Below are positions 7,604 through 14,726 of a stretch of 15,945 nt of DNA, piece by piece (within the stretch, counting starts at the first letter, position 1; each line of letters opens with the position of its first letter). A model generated the notes under the pieces. It ran no database searches, was not told where the DNA came from, and saw only the letters and a list, made by a program, of their open reading frames with translations. Source of the DNA: an uncultured Geobacteraceae bacterium (lineage in GTDB: Bacteria; Desulfobacterota; Desulfuromonadia; Desulfuromonadales; Geopsychrobacteraceae); NCBI GenBank assembly GCA_937958075.1, contig CALFFB010000170.1, positions 1 to 15,945 of the forward strand. The letters run 5' to 3'. The position numbers and the translations under genes are program-made.

Positions 7604-7709
7604 CAGGAGCCTGAATGTTCAGTGCAGAGGCCGCTTTACGTCATCCATGACCGCTAGACTGTCGCCATCCAGGCGACAGACACCTCTGTTCTGGACATTC
7701 AGGCTCCTG
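7604..7709. repeat. Long inverted-repeat element with internal hairpin
   Basis: Left arm 7604-7630 and right arm 7683-7709 are 27 nt each and complementary at 24 positions, with a further G-U pair possible in RNA. Inside, 7659-7666 (CTGTCGCC) and 7672-7679 (GGCGACAG) form a perfect 8-bp hairpin with a 5-nt loop, and 7640-7651 (GTCATCCATGAC) can form a small 4-bp hairpin. The whole could fold as a three-way junction. It lies between convergent genes (oxidoreductase and tgt). No T-run immediately follows the stem on either strand, so it is not a textbook terminator. It may be a small structured RNA, a palindromic intergenic repeat, or a miniature mobile element. The fold is plain in the sequence; its role is unknown. 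Confidence 0.7.
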
Positions 7710-7775
7710 CCCGGCGGAAAAATGCGTAGAACCTTGCCTTCTGCAGGGCAGGACATTCCCCGTTGCAGTGAATGT

Positions 7776-8888
7776 CTATCTGCCCGATCCCAGATACTCC
7801 CCTAAAAAATCCGCCTTGAAGGCAGCATAGTCCCCGCCCTCGATGGCGGTGCGGGCCATGGCCACCATGTTCAGGTAGAAGCGCACATTGTGGATGGCCG
7901 CCAGGGTTGCCGAGAGGATCTCATTGGCGCCGAACAGGTGGTGCAGGTAGGCGCGGCTGAAGTTTTGACAGCAATAACAGTCGCATGAGGGGTCGACGGG
8001 GAAAAAGTCGCGGCGGAAGTTGCGGTTGGTCAGGCGGATCTTGCCGCGCCGGGTGAACAGGGTCGCACTGCGGGCGTAACGGGTGGGGATGACGCAGTCG
8101 AACATGTCCATGCCCCGCTCGATGGATTCCAGAATGTCCTCCGGTAATCCCACCCCCATGAGATAGCGCGGTTTGTGCTTCGGCATATGCGGTTCCGTGT
8201 CTTCCACCACCTGTTTGAGCAGCTCCAGTCCCTCCCCGACACTGACCCCGCCGACAGCGTAACCGGGGAAATCCATGGCCGCCAGCTGCTGGGCGCATTC
8301 CCGCCGCAAGTCTGCATAGACACTCCCCTGGACGATGCCGAACAGGGCCTGGTCCCGGCGCTGGTGGTGTTGCAGGCAGCTTTCGGCCCAGCGCAGGGTT
8401 TTCTTGATGGATCTGGCGGAATAGTCGTGGGTGGCCGGGTAGGGGATGCACTCATCAAAGGCCATGATGATATCCGAACCCAGATCGTTCTGGATCTGCA
8501 TCGCTTCTTTGGGGCCCAGAAAAATCTCCTCGCCGGTGTGTTCGTGGCGGAAATGCACCCCCTCTTCACCGATGCGTTTATTCGGCAGGGAGAAGACCTG
8601 GAACCCGCCGCTGTCGGTGAGAATGGGGCGTTTCCAGTTCATGAACCGGTGCAGCCCGCCCGCTTTTTTCACCAGCCCTTCACCCGGCTTCAGGTGCAGA
8701 TGATAGGTGTTGGAGAGGATGATCTGGGCCTCTGTCTCCTCGACCTGGGCCGGAGTCATGGCTTTGAGGGCGCCGTGGGTGCCCACCGGCATGAAAATCG
8801 GAGTTTCAATGGTACCGTGGGGTGTCACCAGGCGGCCGCGACGGGCACGGGTGGTGAGGTCTTCCGCAATCAGCGTAAAGTGAAACAT
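7776..8888 (-). CDS. tgt: tRNA-guanine transglycosylase (queuine tRNA-ribosyltransferase)
   Basis: Exchanges guanine 34 in the anticodon of tRNA-Asp, -Asn, -His and -Tyr for preQ1, on the way to queuosine. The 370-aa product has full family length. Key residues visible: DSGGFQ with Asp92, the nucleophile Asp264 in MFDCVIPTR, and the zinc site Cys302, Cys304, Cys307 and His333 (CDCYCCQNF and AIHN); positions agree with the E. coli enzyme. The start ATG at 8886-8888 is preceded by GGAG about 14 nt upstream on the minus strand. It is convergent with the oxidoreductase gene and divergent from the Cas6-like gene. queA and the yajC-secDF genes that often neighbour tgt are not present here. Confidence 0.97.
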   Translation of the reverse strand: MFHFTLIAEDLTTRARRGRLVTPHGTIETPIFMPVGTHGALKAMTPAQVEETEAQIILSNTYHLHLKPGEGLVKKAGGLHRFMNWKRPILTDSGGFQVFSLPNKRIGEEGVHFRHEHTGEEIFLGPKEAMQIQNDLGSDIIMAFDECIPYPATHDYSARSIKKTLRWAESCLQHHQRRDQALFGIVQGSVYADLRRECAQQLAAMDFPGYAVGGVSVGEGLELLKQVVEDTEPHMPKHKPRYLMGVGLPEDILESIERGMDMFDCVIPTRYARSATLFTRRGKIRLTNRNFRRDFFPVDPSCDCYCCQNFSRAYLHHLFGANEILSATLAAIHNVRFYLNMVAMARTAIEGGDYAAFKADFLGEYLGSGR

Positions 8889-9031
8889 TTCAGCTTTTCT
8901 CCATTATGGGGTATGCTTCAGGGTCGAAGGTCGCCCGTCGGCAGCGATCCTCGAAACGCAGCGGGATCATTTCAATCACAGGGACCTATAGCAAATTCCT
9001 TGTTGCCACGCAACGCTAACGGAGAACAGGC

Positions 9032-9985
9032 ATGGCATACAGCGGGTCGTTTCCACCGTGGCTTGAGCAGATCGATTTCGCCAGGGTCCTTTTTTCTCTG
9101 GAGTTTATGGAAGATTGCCGGTTGCCGCCACTGGCCTTGTTGCAGCTGCGGCGCGAACTGCTGTTGACCTTGAAGGGGATGGCTCGTGCCGGTGAGGATG
9201 TCACCGAGCTGAAAGCGCTGCTGCTGCCGGAACTTTCTCCCGATCCGGTGGTGCGGCGACTGGTACAGAAACCGGCGCCCGCCCTGGTGATTTCGCCAGA
9301 CCATTCACCGCGGACAAGCTTTGCCCAGAGGGAGGCCCTGGTCCTCGATGTCCTGTTTCTGGGGCAGGGCATTGCCGCCCTCGCGGATTTCGCGCGTCTG
9401 CTGGCCGCCGTCGGCAACAGGGGTCTGTTTAAAGGGCAGGGGCGGTTTCGCCTCAGGGCGCTGGCCAGTATCAATGTGAATGGTGAAAAGACGCCCCTCG
9501 ACGGGGATGGCCCCCTGACCCCCGTGGTGACGCCCGTAAGCTGGTGGCTGGAGCAGCAACCCCCCTTGTCTGCGCCCCTGCGCCTGGAGATCGTCAGCCC
9601 CATGCGCCTTGTCTCCCGGGGAAAACCCCTGTTCAAGGCGGGCTTTGGGGAGGTGTTCCCCTTTATTCATCGACGCGTCAGCCAGATGCTCCTCAGCCAC
9701 GGTCTGGTGGAAATGCCCCTTCATCACCGCAGCCTGTTTGATCAGCAGCAGCTCGACGCTGCTGCCGCCAGGGTCGAGGTCCGGCAGAACGGCCTGCGCT
9801 GGCAGGACTGGCGCACCCTGGACCAGGAGTATCGTCAGCGTTCCATCGGCGGACTGACGGGGCATCTGTGTCTGACCGGTGCCGCTCTGGACGAGCTTCT
9901 GTGGCTGTTGCAGCTGGGGAGTCTGCTGCACATCGGCAAAAGTGCCGGTTTTGGATGCGGTTGCTATCGCCTGCGGCCGGGGTAG
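9032..9985 (+). CDS. Cas6-like RAMP protein, orphan (CRISPR_Cas6/DUF2276 type)
   Basis: A 317-aa protein resembling the CRISPR pre-crRNA endoribonuclease Cas6 of the PF10040 kind. Visible family landmarks: FSLEFMEDCRLPP near the N-terminus; VLFLGQGIAALADFARLL followed by GNRGLFKGQGRFRL (about 107-141); EIVSPMRLVSRGKPL (186-200) then FPFIHRRVSQML; WQDW (257-260), YRQRSIGGLTGHL (267-279), and a closing glycine-rich loop IGKSAGFGCGCYRL (301-314), the RAMP hallmark. The N-terminal GS-LRG-FG segment and the cysteine cluster common in this family are absent, so the N-terminal RAMP half looks reduced. No CRISPR array or other cas gene is within the window. Start ATG has GGAGAA at 9021-9026. It could act on a remote array or on other RNA, or have lost catalysis. 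Assigned by eye from motif order. Confidence 0.72.
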   Translation: MAYSGSFPPWLEQIDFARVLFSLEFMEDCRLPPLALLQLRRELLLTLKGMARAGEDVTELKALLLPELSPDPVVRRLVQKPAPALVISPDHSPRTSFAQREALVLDVLFLGQGIAALADFARLLAAVGNRGLFKGQGRFRLRALASINVNGEKTPLDGDGPLTPVVTPVSWWLEQQPPLSAPLRLEIVSPMRLVSRGKPLFKAGFGEVFPFIHRRVSQMLLSHGLVEMPLHHRSLFDQQQLDAAAARVEVRQNGLRWQDWRTLDQEYRQRSIGGLTGHLCLTGAALDELLWLLQLGSLLHIGKSAGFGCGCYRLRPG

Positions 9986-10012
9986 AAACAGGAAGGCAGG
10001 GAAACGTCCTTC

Positions 10013-10055
10013 AGCTTTCAGCGGAAAATATAGCAAAAGACCGCTGTTTTCAGCT
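10013..10055 (+). terminator. Weak hairpin after the Cas6-like gene
   Basis: CAGCGG (10019-10024) pairs with CCGCTG (10041-10046) across a 16-nt A-rich loop and is followed by TTTT (10047-10050); outer AGCT tetramers (10013-10016, 10052-10055) can extend the stem. It may attenuate transcription before the winged-helix gene, but the long loop and short T-run make it a weak call. Confidence 0.3.
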
Positions 10056-10098
10056 ACACTTGGGGGGTGGCAGACGGTCAACGAACGGAGGTGCTTCT

Positions 10099-10527
10099 AT
10101 GTTGTGGTTTATCCTGCTGTTAATCGTGCTTGGCGGCGGATTTTACGGATATTACAAGCTTCGGGAGATTGAGGGGCAGATTCGTGCCGAGCAGGCGCGG
10201 GAAAAAGAACAGGCGCAACGGGCACAAAAACGAGAAACCGGTGAGGGGTCTGCCACCCCCAAAGACCAGAAAGGGGCCGCGACCAGGCAGGAGATAGGCG
10301 GCAAGGACGCCGGGGCGGTTTCCCCGGAACCATCTTCAGAAGCTGCCGGCGAATCGGCTGTTTTACGGGCGGTTCAGAGTCAGCCCGGTATTGTCCAGTC
10401 CGACCTGTACGCGCAGTTTCCGGCCGCCGGCAAAAAACAACTGCAACAGCAGATCAAGCAGATGGCCGATGCCGGCCATATCAAGCGCGTGTCCCACCGC
10501 AGCTCCTACCGTTTGTATCCGGCATGA
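10099..10527 (+). CDS. Membrane-anchored winged-helix-like protein, unknown function
   Basis: A 142-aa protein. Residues 1-20 (MLWFILLLIVLGGGFYGYYK) are a single N-terminal membrane anchor. About 22-85 is a charged, Gln/Glu/Lys-rich linker, probably helical or disordered, with repeated EQA/AQ patterns. About 86-142 (AVLRAVQSQPGIVQSDLYAQ, then KKQLQQQIKQMADAGHIKRV) has the helix-turn-helix plus wing pattern of MarR/ArsR-like winged helices. The reading frame is open far upstream to 9868, but that overlaps the Cas6-like gene; ATG 10099 is chosen because ACGGAGGTG lies at 10085-10093. The layout suggests a cytoplasmic winged helix tethered to the membrane, for DNA or protein binding. The gene lies about 110 nt after the Cas6-like gene and is convergent with eno. 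I do not recognise a named family. Confidence 0.75.
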   Translation: MLWFILLLIVLGGGFYGYYKLREIEGQIRAEQAREKEQAQRAQKRETGEGSATPKDQKGAATRQEIGGKDAGAVSPEPSSEAAGESAVLRAVQSQPGIVQSDLYAQFPAAGKKQLQQQIKQMADAGHIKRVSHRSSYRLYPA

Positions 10528-10533
10528 ATCCGC

Positions 10534-10570
10534 AAAAAAGCGGGTGGTGATCCAAAAGACCACCACCCGC
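10534..10570 (-). terminator. Intrinsic terminator of eno
   Basis: A perfect 10-bp stem, GCGGGTGGTG (10540-10549) with CACCACCCGC (10561-10570), has an 11-nt loop and, read on the minus strand, is followed at once by six T (10539-10534). It lies about 40 nt beyond the eno stop codon. On the plus strand no T-run follows, so it serves eno rather than the winged-helix gene. Confidence 0.88.
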
Positions 10571-10610
10571 CGGCAAAACAGCTACCGAAAACAGGTCAGC
10601 TTCAGCAACA

Positions 10611-11897
10611 TCATTTCAGGTTGTAAAAAACCTCCCGGCCCCGAAAGACCGCCGTATCTTCCAGTTCGTCTTCGATGCGCAGCAGCTGGTTGTATTTACA
10701 GACCCGGTCGGTCCGGCACAGGGAGCCGGTCTTGATCTGCCCGGCATTGGTGGCCACGGCCAGGTCGGCGATGGTGGTGTCCTCGGTTTCACCACTGCGG
10801 TGGGAGACCACGGCGGTGTAACCGGCGCGTTTGGCCATTTCAATGGCGTCCAGGGTTTCCGTCAGGGTGCCGATCTGGTTGACCTTGATGAGGATGGAGT
10901 TGGCAATCCCCTTGTCGATCCCTTCCTTGAGAATTCTGGTGTTGGTGACGAACAGATCGTCCCCGACAATCTGGATTTTTGATCCCAGCTTGTCCGTCAG
11001 CAGCTTCCAGCCGTCCCAGTCGTTCTCCGCCATGCCGTCCTCAATGGAAATGATGGGATACCGTGCCACCAGGTCTTCGTAGAAAGCGACCAGCTCCGCC
11101 GCTGTTTTTTTCGGTTGGGGCTCGTTGGCCAGGACATAGGTGCCATTCTGATACAATTCGGAGGCCGCCACATCAAGAGCCAGGAGCACATCCTCACCAG
11201 CGGTATAGCCGGCGGCGGTAATCGCCTCAACAATGACCTGCAGCGCTTCCTCGTTGCTTTTCAGGTCCGGGGCGAAACCGCCTTCATCGCCGACGGCGGT
11301 ATTGTAGCCCTTGTTTTTCAGAACTTTTTTCAGGGCATGGAAGATCTCCGCGCCCATGCGCAGGGCTTCCTTGAAGGAGACGGCGCCGGCGGGCATGATC
11401 ATGAACTCCTGGATGTCGACATTGTTGTCGGCATGCTCGCCGCCGTTGATGATGTTCATCATCGGCAGGGGCAGCTCCTTGGCGTTGGCGCCGCCGATAT
11501 ACTGATACAGGGGCAGGCCGGCGTCTTCCGCCGCCGCCTTGGCGCAGGCCATGGAAACACCCAGCAGGGCGTTGGCGCCCAGCTTGCTTTTGAAATCCGT
11601 GCCGTCGAGTTCCAGCAGACGGCGATCGATACCGATCTGGTCACCGGCGTCCCAGCCGTGCAGCTCCGGGGCGATCACATCGTTGACATGCTCGACCGCT
11701 TTGAGGACTCCCTTGCCGAGGTAGCGGGACGGATCACCGTCGCGCAGTTCCAGGGCTTCACGCTCCCCGGTGGAGGCGCCGCTGGGTACCGCGGCCCTGG
11801 CGATGACGCCGGACTCAAGGGCAACCTCCACCTCAACCGTCGGATTGCCCCGGGAATCGAGAATTTCTCGTGCGTAGACATCAATGATTTCGCTCAT
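10611..11897 (-). CDS. eno: Enolase (phosphopyruvate hydratase)
   Basis: Interconverts 2-phosphoglycerate and phosphoenolpyruvate in cytosolic glycolysis and gluconeogenesis. The 428-aa protein has the normal bacterial length. The N-terminus reads AREILDSRGNPTVEVEV. Catalytic Glu205 lies in VGDEGGFAPD and catalytic Lys338 in LIKVNQIGTL; metal ligands are Asp242, Glu286 (SIEDGM) and Asp313 (VGDDLFVTN). HRSGETEDTTIADLAV is the usual signature. AAGGGG lies about 6 nt before the ATG on the minus strand. It is divergent from ahcY across a 246-252 nt spacer, depending on the ahcY start, and appears monocistronic, ending at the hairpin at 10534-10570. Confidence 0.98.
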   Translation of the reverse strand: MSEIIDVYAREILDSRGNPTVEVEVALESGVIARAAVPSGASTGEREALELRDGDPSRYLGKGVLKAVEHVNDVIAPELHGWDAGDQIGIDRRLLELDGTDFKSKLGANALLGVSMACAKAAAEDAGLPLYQYIGGANAKELPLPMMNIINGGEHADNNVDIQEFMIMPAGAVSFKEALRMGAEIFHALKKVLKNKGYNTAVGDEGGFAPDLKSNEEALQVIVEAITAAGYTAGEDVLLALDVAASELYQNGTYVLANEPQPKKTAAELVAFYEDLVARYPIISIEDGMAENDWDGWKLLTDKLGSKIQIVGDDLFVTNTRILKEGIDKGIANSILIKVNQIGTLTETLDAIEMAKRAGYTAVVSHRSGETEDTTIADLAVATNAGQIKTGSLCRTDRVCKYNQLLRIEDELEDTAVFRGREVFYNLK

Positions 11898-12049
11898 GTT
11901 TTACCCCTTGTCATAACTGTGATAATGAAGTGTCGGACCAAAGCGCAACAGTCTGGGCTGGTTATACCATAATGCGGCCCGGTGATGGGGTGGTTTTTGC
12001 CGTGGATTGTCATATCGTCAGGGGCAATGTGCCCCACGTCTGCAGTGAC

Positions 12050-12078
12050 TTGTTCCCTTATGCCAAGCTGTGTTAAAC
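12050..12078 (+). promoter_or_regulatory. Candidate ahcY promoter with overlapping palindrome
   Basis: TTGTTC (12050-12055), a 17-nt spacer and TTAAAC (12073-12078) form a modest sigma70-like match about 65 nt before ahcY. A perfect inverted repeat AACAGA-CC-TCTGTT (12076-12089) overlaps the -10 end and could be an operator. A separate 6-bp hairpin, GGGGCA/TGCCCC, is at 12021-12035. I saw no match to the SAH riboswitch consensus. The rest of the eno-ahcY spacer shows nothing I can name. Confidence 0.35.
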
Positions 12079-12149
12079 AGACCTCTGTTCAAACTCCGTC
12101 CGGTGTCGTTCCGGGCACCAACTCAGATGCCTGAAAAGGAGACATGAGA

Positions 12150-13589
12150 ATGTCGCAAATAGCAGATTTTAAAGTCAAAGATTTGAGCCTGGCCGATTGG
12201 GGGCGCAAGGAGATCGAGCTGGCACAAGTCGAAATGCCGGGGCTGATGGCCCTGCGCACGGAATATCAGGGTCAGACCCCTTTGAAGGGGGCGCGCATTA
12301 CCGGTTCGCTGCACATGACCATCCAGACCGCTGTTCTCATTGAAACCCTCATCGATCTGGGAGCTGAAGTGCGCTGGTGTTCGTGCAACATCTTTTCAAC
12401 CCAGGACCACGCCGCTGCCGCCGTTGCCGTCGGGCGCACAGGGACGGCGGCGGAACCCAAAGGGGTGCCGGTTTTTGCCTGGAAGGGGGAAACCCTCAAG
12501 GAATACTGGTGGTGTACCGAACAAGCCCTGACCTGGCCCGATGGTCAATGCGCCAACATGATTCTCGATGACGGCGGCGACGCGACCCTGTACGTGCTCA
12601 AGGGGAGTGAGTGGGAGCGTTCCGGCTGTCCGGATGTTGGTGACAGTGATCCCGAAGACTGGCGGGAGATGGTAGCGGCCCTGAAGGAGTCCATCGCTGC
12701 CTCCGGCGACAAGTGGAGCCGCACCGCCGCCGCTGTCAAGGGGGTCACCGAAGAAACCACCACCGGCGTGCATCGCCTGTATCAGATGGAGAAGGAGGGG
12801 ACCCTGCAGTTTCCGGCCATGAACGTCAACGACTCGGTGACCAAGTCAAAATTCGACAACGTTTACGGCTGTCGCCACTCCCTGGTCGACGGCATTATGC
12901 GTGCCACCGATGTCATGCTCTCGGGCAAGGTGGCCGTGGTCTGCGGCTATGGTGATGTCGGCAAAGGGTGCTGTCAGTCCCTGCGCGGCCAGGGCGCCCG
13001 GGTTATTGTCACCGAGATCGACCCCATCTGCGCCCTGCAGGCCCTGATGGAAGGGTACGAGGTCCGCCGGGTCGAGGATGTGCTGGATTTTGCCGATCTC
13101 TATATCACCACCACCGGCAACCGGGATGTCATCACCCTGGAGCACATGCGGCAGATGAAGAACAATGCCATTGTCGGCAACATCGGTCATTTCGACAACG
13201 AGATCGAAATGCACGCCCTGGAGAATGAATCGGGAGTCACCCGCGAGCAGATCAAGCCCCAGGTAGACCGCTGGGTTTTCGAGGATGGCCACGGCGTCAT
13301 CGTCCTGGCGGAAGGGCGCCTGCTGAACCTGGGCTGTGCCACCGGCCACCCGAGCTTTGTCATGTCCTGCTCCTTCACCAATCAGGTGATGGCCCAGATC
13401 GAGCTGTTCAACAACAATGGCGCCTACGCCAACAAGGTCTATGTTTTGCCGAAGCTCCTTGATGAAAAGGTGGCAAGACTGCACCTGGACAAACTCGGCG
13501 CCAAGCTCACGGTCCTCTCCGACGATCAGTCCCGCTATCTGGGCATTCCCGTCGCCGGGCCGTACAAGGCGGACACCTACCGTTATTGA
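12150..13589 (+). CDS. ahcY: Adenosylhomocysteinase (S-adenosyl-L-homocysteine hydrolase)
   Basis: Splits S-adenosylhomocysteine into adenosine and homocysteine, relieving product inhibition of methyltransferases and feeding methionine regeneration; cytosolic, NAD-dependent. From ATG 12150 the protein is 479 aa, the long form with an insertion around residues 150-190. Landmarks: DWGRKEIELAQVEMPGL, CNIFSTQDHAAAA (80-92), Rossmann GYGDVGKG (266-273), HFDNEIE, and the C-terminal PVAGPYKADTYRY that donates Lys and Tyr to the neighbouring subunit's NAD site. An ATG at 12144 is in frame, but AAGGAG at 12136-12141 is only 2 nt from it and 8 nt from ATG 12150, so the latter is preferred. It is convergent with lptG 48 nt away. 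No other methyl-cycle gene is adjacent. Confidence 0.97.
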   Translation: MSQIADFKVKDLSLADWGRKEIELAQVEMPGLMALRTEYQGQTPLKGARITGSLHMTIQTAVLIETLIDLGAEVRWCSCNIFSTQDHAAAAVAVGRTGTAAEPKGVPVFAWKGETLKEYWWCTEQALTWPDGQCANMILDDGGDATLYVLKGSEWERSGCPDVGDSDPEDWREMVAALKESIAASGDKWSRTAAAVKGVTEETTTGVHRLYQMEKEGTLQFPAMNVNDSVTKSKFDNVYGCRHSLVDGIMRATDVMLSGKVAVVCGYGDVGKGCCQSLRGQGARVIVTEIDPICALQALMEGYEVRRVEDVLDFADLYITTTGNRDVITLEHMRQMKNNAIVGNIGHFDNEIEMHALENESGVTREQIKPQVDRWVFEDGHGVIVLAEGRLLNLGCATGHPSFVMSCSFTNQVMAQIELFNNNGAYANKVYVLPKLLDEKVARLHLDKLGAKLTVLSDDQSRYLGIPVAGPYKADTYRY

Positions 13590-13592
13590 TGG

Positions 13593-13626
13593 AAAAAATG
13601 CCGGGCGCCGAGCCAGTCTCCGCGCC
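13593..13626 (-). terminator. Possible lptG terminator
   Basis: In the 48-nt gap between ahcY and lptG, GGCGC (13604-13608) can pair with GCGCC (13622-13626). Read on the minus strand, the stem is followed 5 nt later by six T (13598-13593). Short stem, 13-nt loop and offset T-run make this tentative. Confidence 0.3.
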
Positions 13627-13637
13627 TGGTGGCGAGG

Positions 13638-14726
13638 CTATTCCCTGACGCCGAGAAACAGCCAGACCCCCAGCAGCAGAAAGATGATATTGCCGGCCCA
13701 GGCGGCGGCTGCGGGGGGTAGGGCTCCGGCGTAACCGAAGGAGACAACCATCGACTGGATGAGGAAATAGGCGGCGCCAACAGCCAGACTCAGGCCGATG
13801 CCCAGGGCGATGTTGCTCTGCCGGCCGCGTTGCAGGGCGAAGGGGATGCCAAGCAGACCCATGACCAGGCTGGTTGCCGGTGCGGCCAGCCTCGCCTGGA
13901 GATCGACCCGTTGCCGGGTGGTGTCGTATCCCTCCTGTTCCAGCCGGCTGGTCAGGCGCGCCAGCTTGGCGATATTCAGCTCATCGCTGGCCTCATCCAC
14001 TTCCTGAAAATCACTCCAGCGTCGCCCCAGATCAAGGTGCTGCTGTTCGAGCTGCCGGGTCGATATCAGCCGGCCACTTTCCGGTTCGAAGAGCCGTTCC
14101 GTCAGGCGGGGGGCAAACCAGTCCTCGCCCCGGTCGTTGGCATGGGGAATATCCAGTCGTTTGTCGATGCGGGCGGACGGATCGAAGCGGTAGATCGTCA
14201 CCCCGTCAAGACGTTGTTCGCCGGCCCGGACACTGCGGATATTGATGATCCGGTCATCCGTGCGATACCAGATCCGGTCGCGGGTCAGCCGCGTCTGCTG
14301 GTCGCGCCCCTTGAGTTTGTACTCAGTCAGGGTATTGAGTTCGCGGGTATTCCAGGGAACCAGATATTCACTAAGGGCCAACTGCAGGGCGCAGAGCAGG
14401 GTAATGAGCACGAGCAGCGGGCGGACAACCCGCCACAGGCTGATGCCGCAGGCACGAAGAGCCGTCATTTCATTGGTGCGCCCGAGCCCCCCCAGGGTCA
14501 GCACCATGCTGGTGAGAATAGCCAGGGGCAGAATCTGGACGAGGATAAAGGGGATGCTGTGGCCGACAAAGCTGGCGTAGTCGGACAGGGTCGCGCCGTA
14601 TGCGATGAAGTCGTCCACCTTCTCGAAAAAATCGACCAGCAGATAGATGCCGACAAAAGCGGCGCAGGACAAACCCAGCAGCCGGATGAAATAGATCAGG
14701 ACATAGCGACTGACAAGACTCAACAT
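13638..14726 (-). CDS. lptG: LPS export ABC transporter permease LptG
   Basis: Second permease of the LptB2FG inner-membrane ABC transporter, which extracts lipopolysaccharide and pushes it along the LptC-LptA bridge. From the ATG at 14724-14726 the product is 362 aa, the family size. Three membrane segments lie in residues 10-120 (ILVQILPLAILTSMVLTLGG among them), with the coupling-helix region TNEMTALRACGISLWRV, then a large periplasmic beta-rich domain (about 125-280) and three more membrane segments to the end. The frame is open upstream to 14864, but that would lie inside lptF. The ATG overlaps the lptF stop by 1 nt (TAATG), so the two are coupled. Assignment as G rather than F rests on gene order and the N-terminal sequence. 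Confidence 0.93.
   Translation of the reverse strand: MLSLVSRYVLIYFIRLLGLSCAAFVGIYLLVDFFEKVDDFIAYGATLSDYASFVGHSIPFILVQILPLAILTSMVLTLGGLGRTNEMTALRACGISLWRVVRPLLVLITLLCALQLALSEYLVPWNTRELNTLTEYKLKGRDQQTRLTRDRIWYRTDDRIINIRSVRAGEQRLDGVTIYRFDPSARIDKRLDIPHANDRGEDWFAPRLTERLFEPESGRLISTRQLEQQHLDLGRRWSDFQEVDEASDELNIAKLARLTSRLEQEGYDTTRQRVDLQARLAAPATSLVMGLLGIPFALQRGRQSNIALGIGLSLAVGAAYFLIQSMVVSFGYAGALPPAAAAWAGNIIFLLLGVWLFLGVRE

Noticed and set aside
7682..7691. The 10-mer ACCTCTGTTC in the inverted-repeat arm also occurs at 12081-12090 in the ahcY leader.
   Set aside because: Matches of ten bases are expected many times by chance in a 16-kb window.
7588..7775. Inverted repeat as a normal bidirectional terminator for the convergent genes.
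   Set aside because: The nearest T-run (minus strand, 7594-7589) is about 9 nt from the stem and none follows on the plus strand; the stem is also far longer than usual.
8889..9100. CRISPR repeats near the Cas6-like gene.
   Set aside because: No direct repeats of 20 nt or more with regular spacing were seen in the flanking spacers or elsewhere in the window.
9868..10098. Upstream extension of the winged-helix reading frame.
   Set aside because: It would overlap the 3' end of the Cas6-like gene and precede a strong ribosome site at 10085-10093; the hydrophobic anchor starts exactly at ATG 10099.
11115..11972. Long open frame antisense to eno, and similar long antisense frames over accA, tgt, ahcY and lptFG.
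   Set aside because: They mirror strongly conserved genes in GC-rich DNA and show no recognisable protein features.
12000..12149. Possible SAH or SAM riboswitch before ahcY.
   Set aside because: I could not align the conserved core of any of these riboswitch classes to the spacer; only simple hairpins are present.
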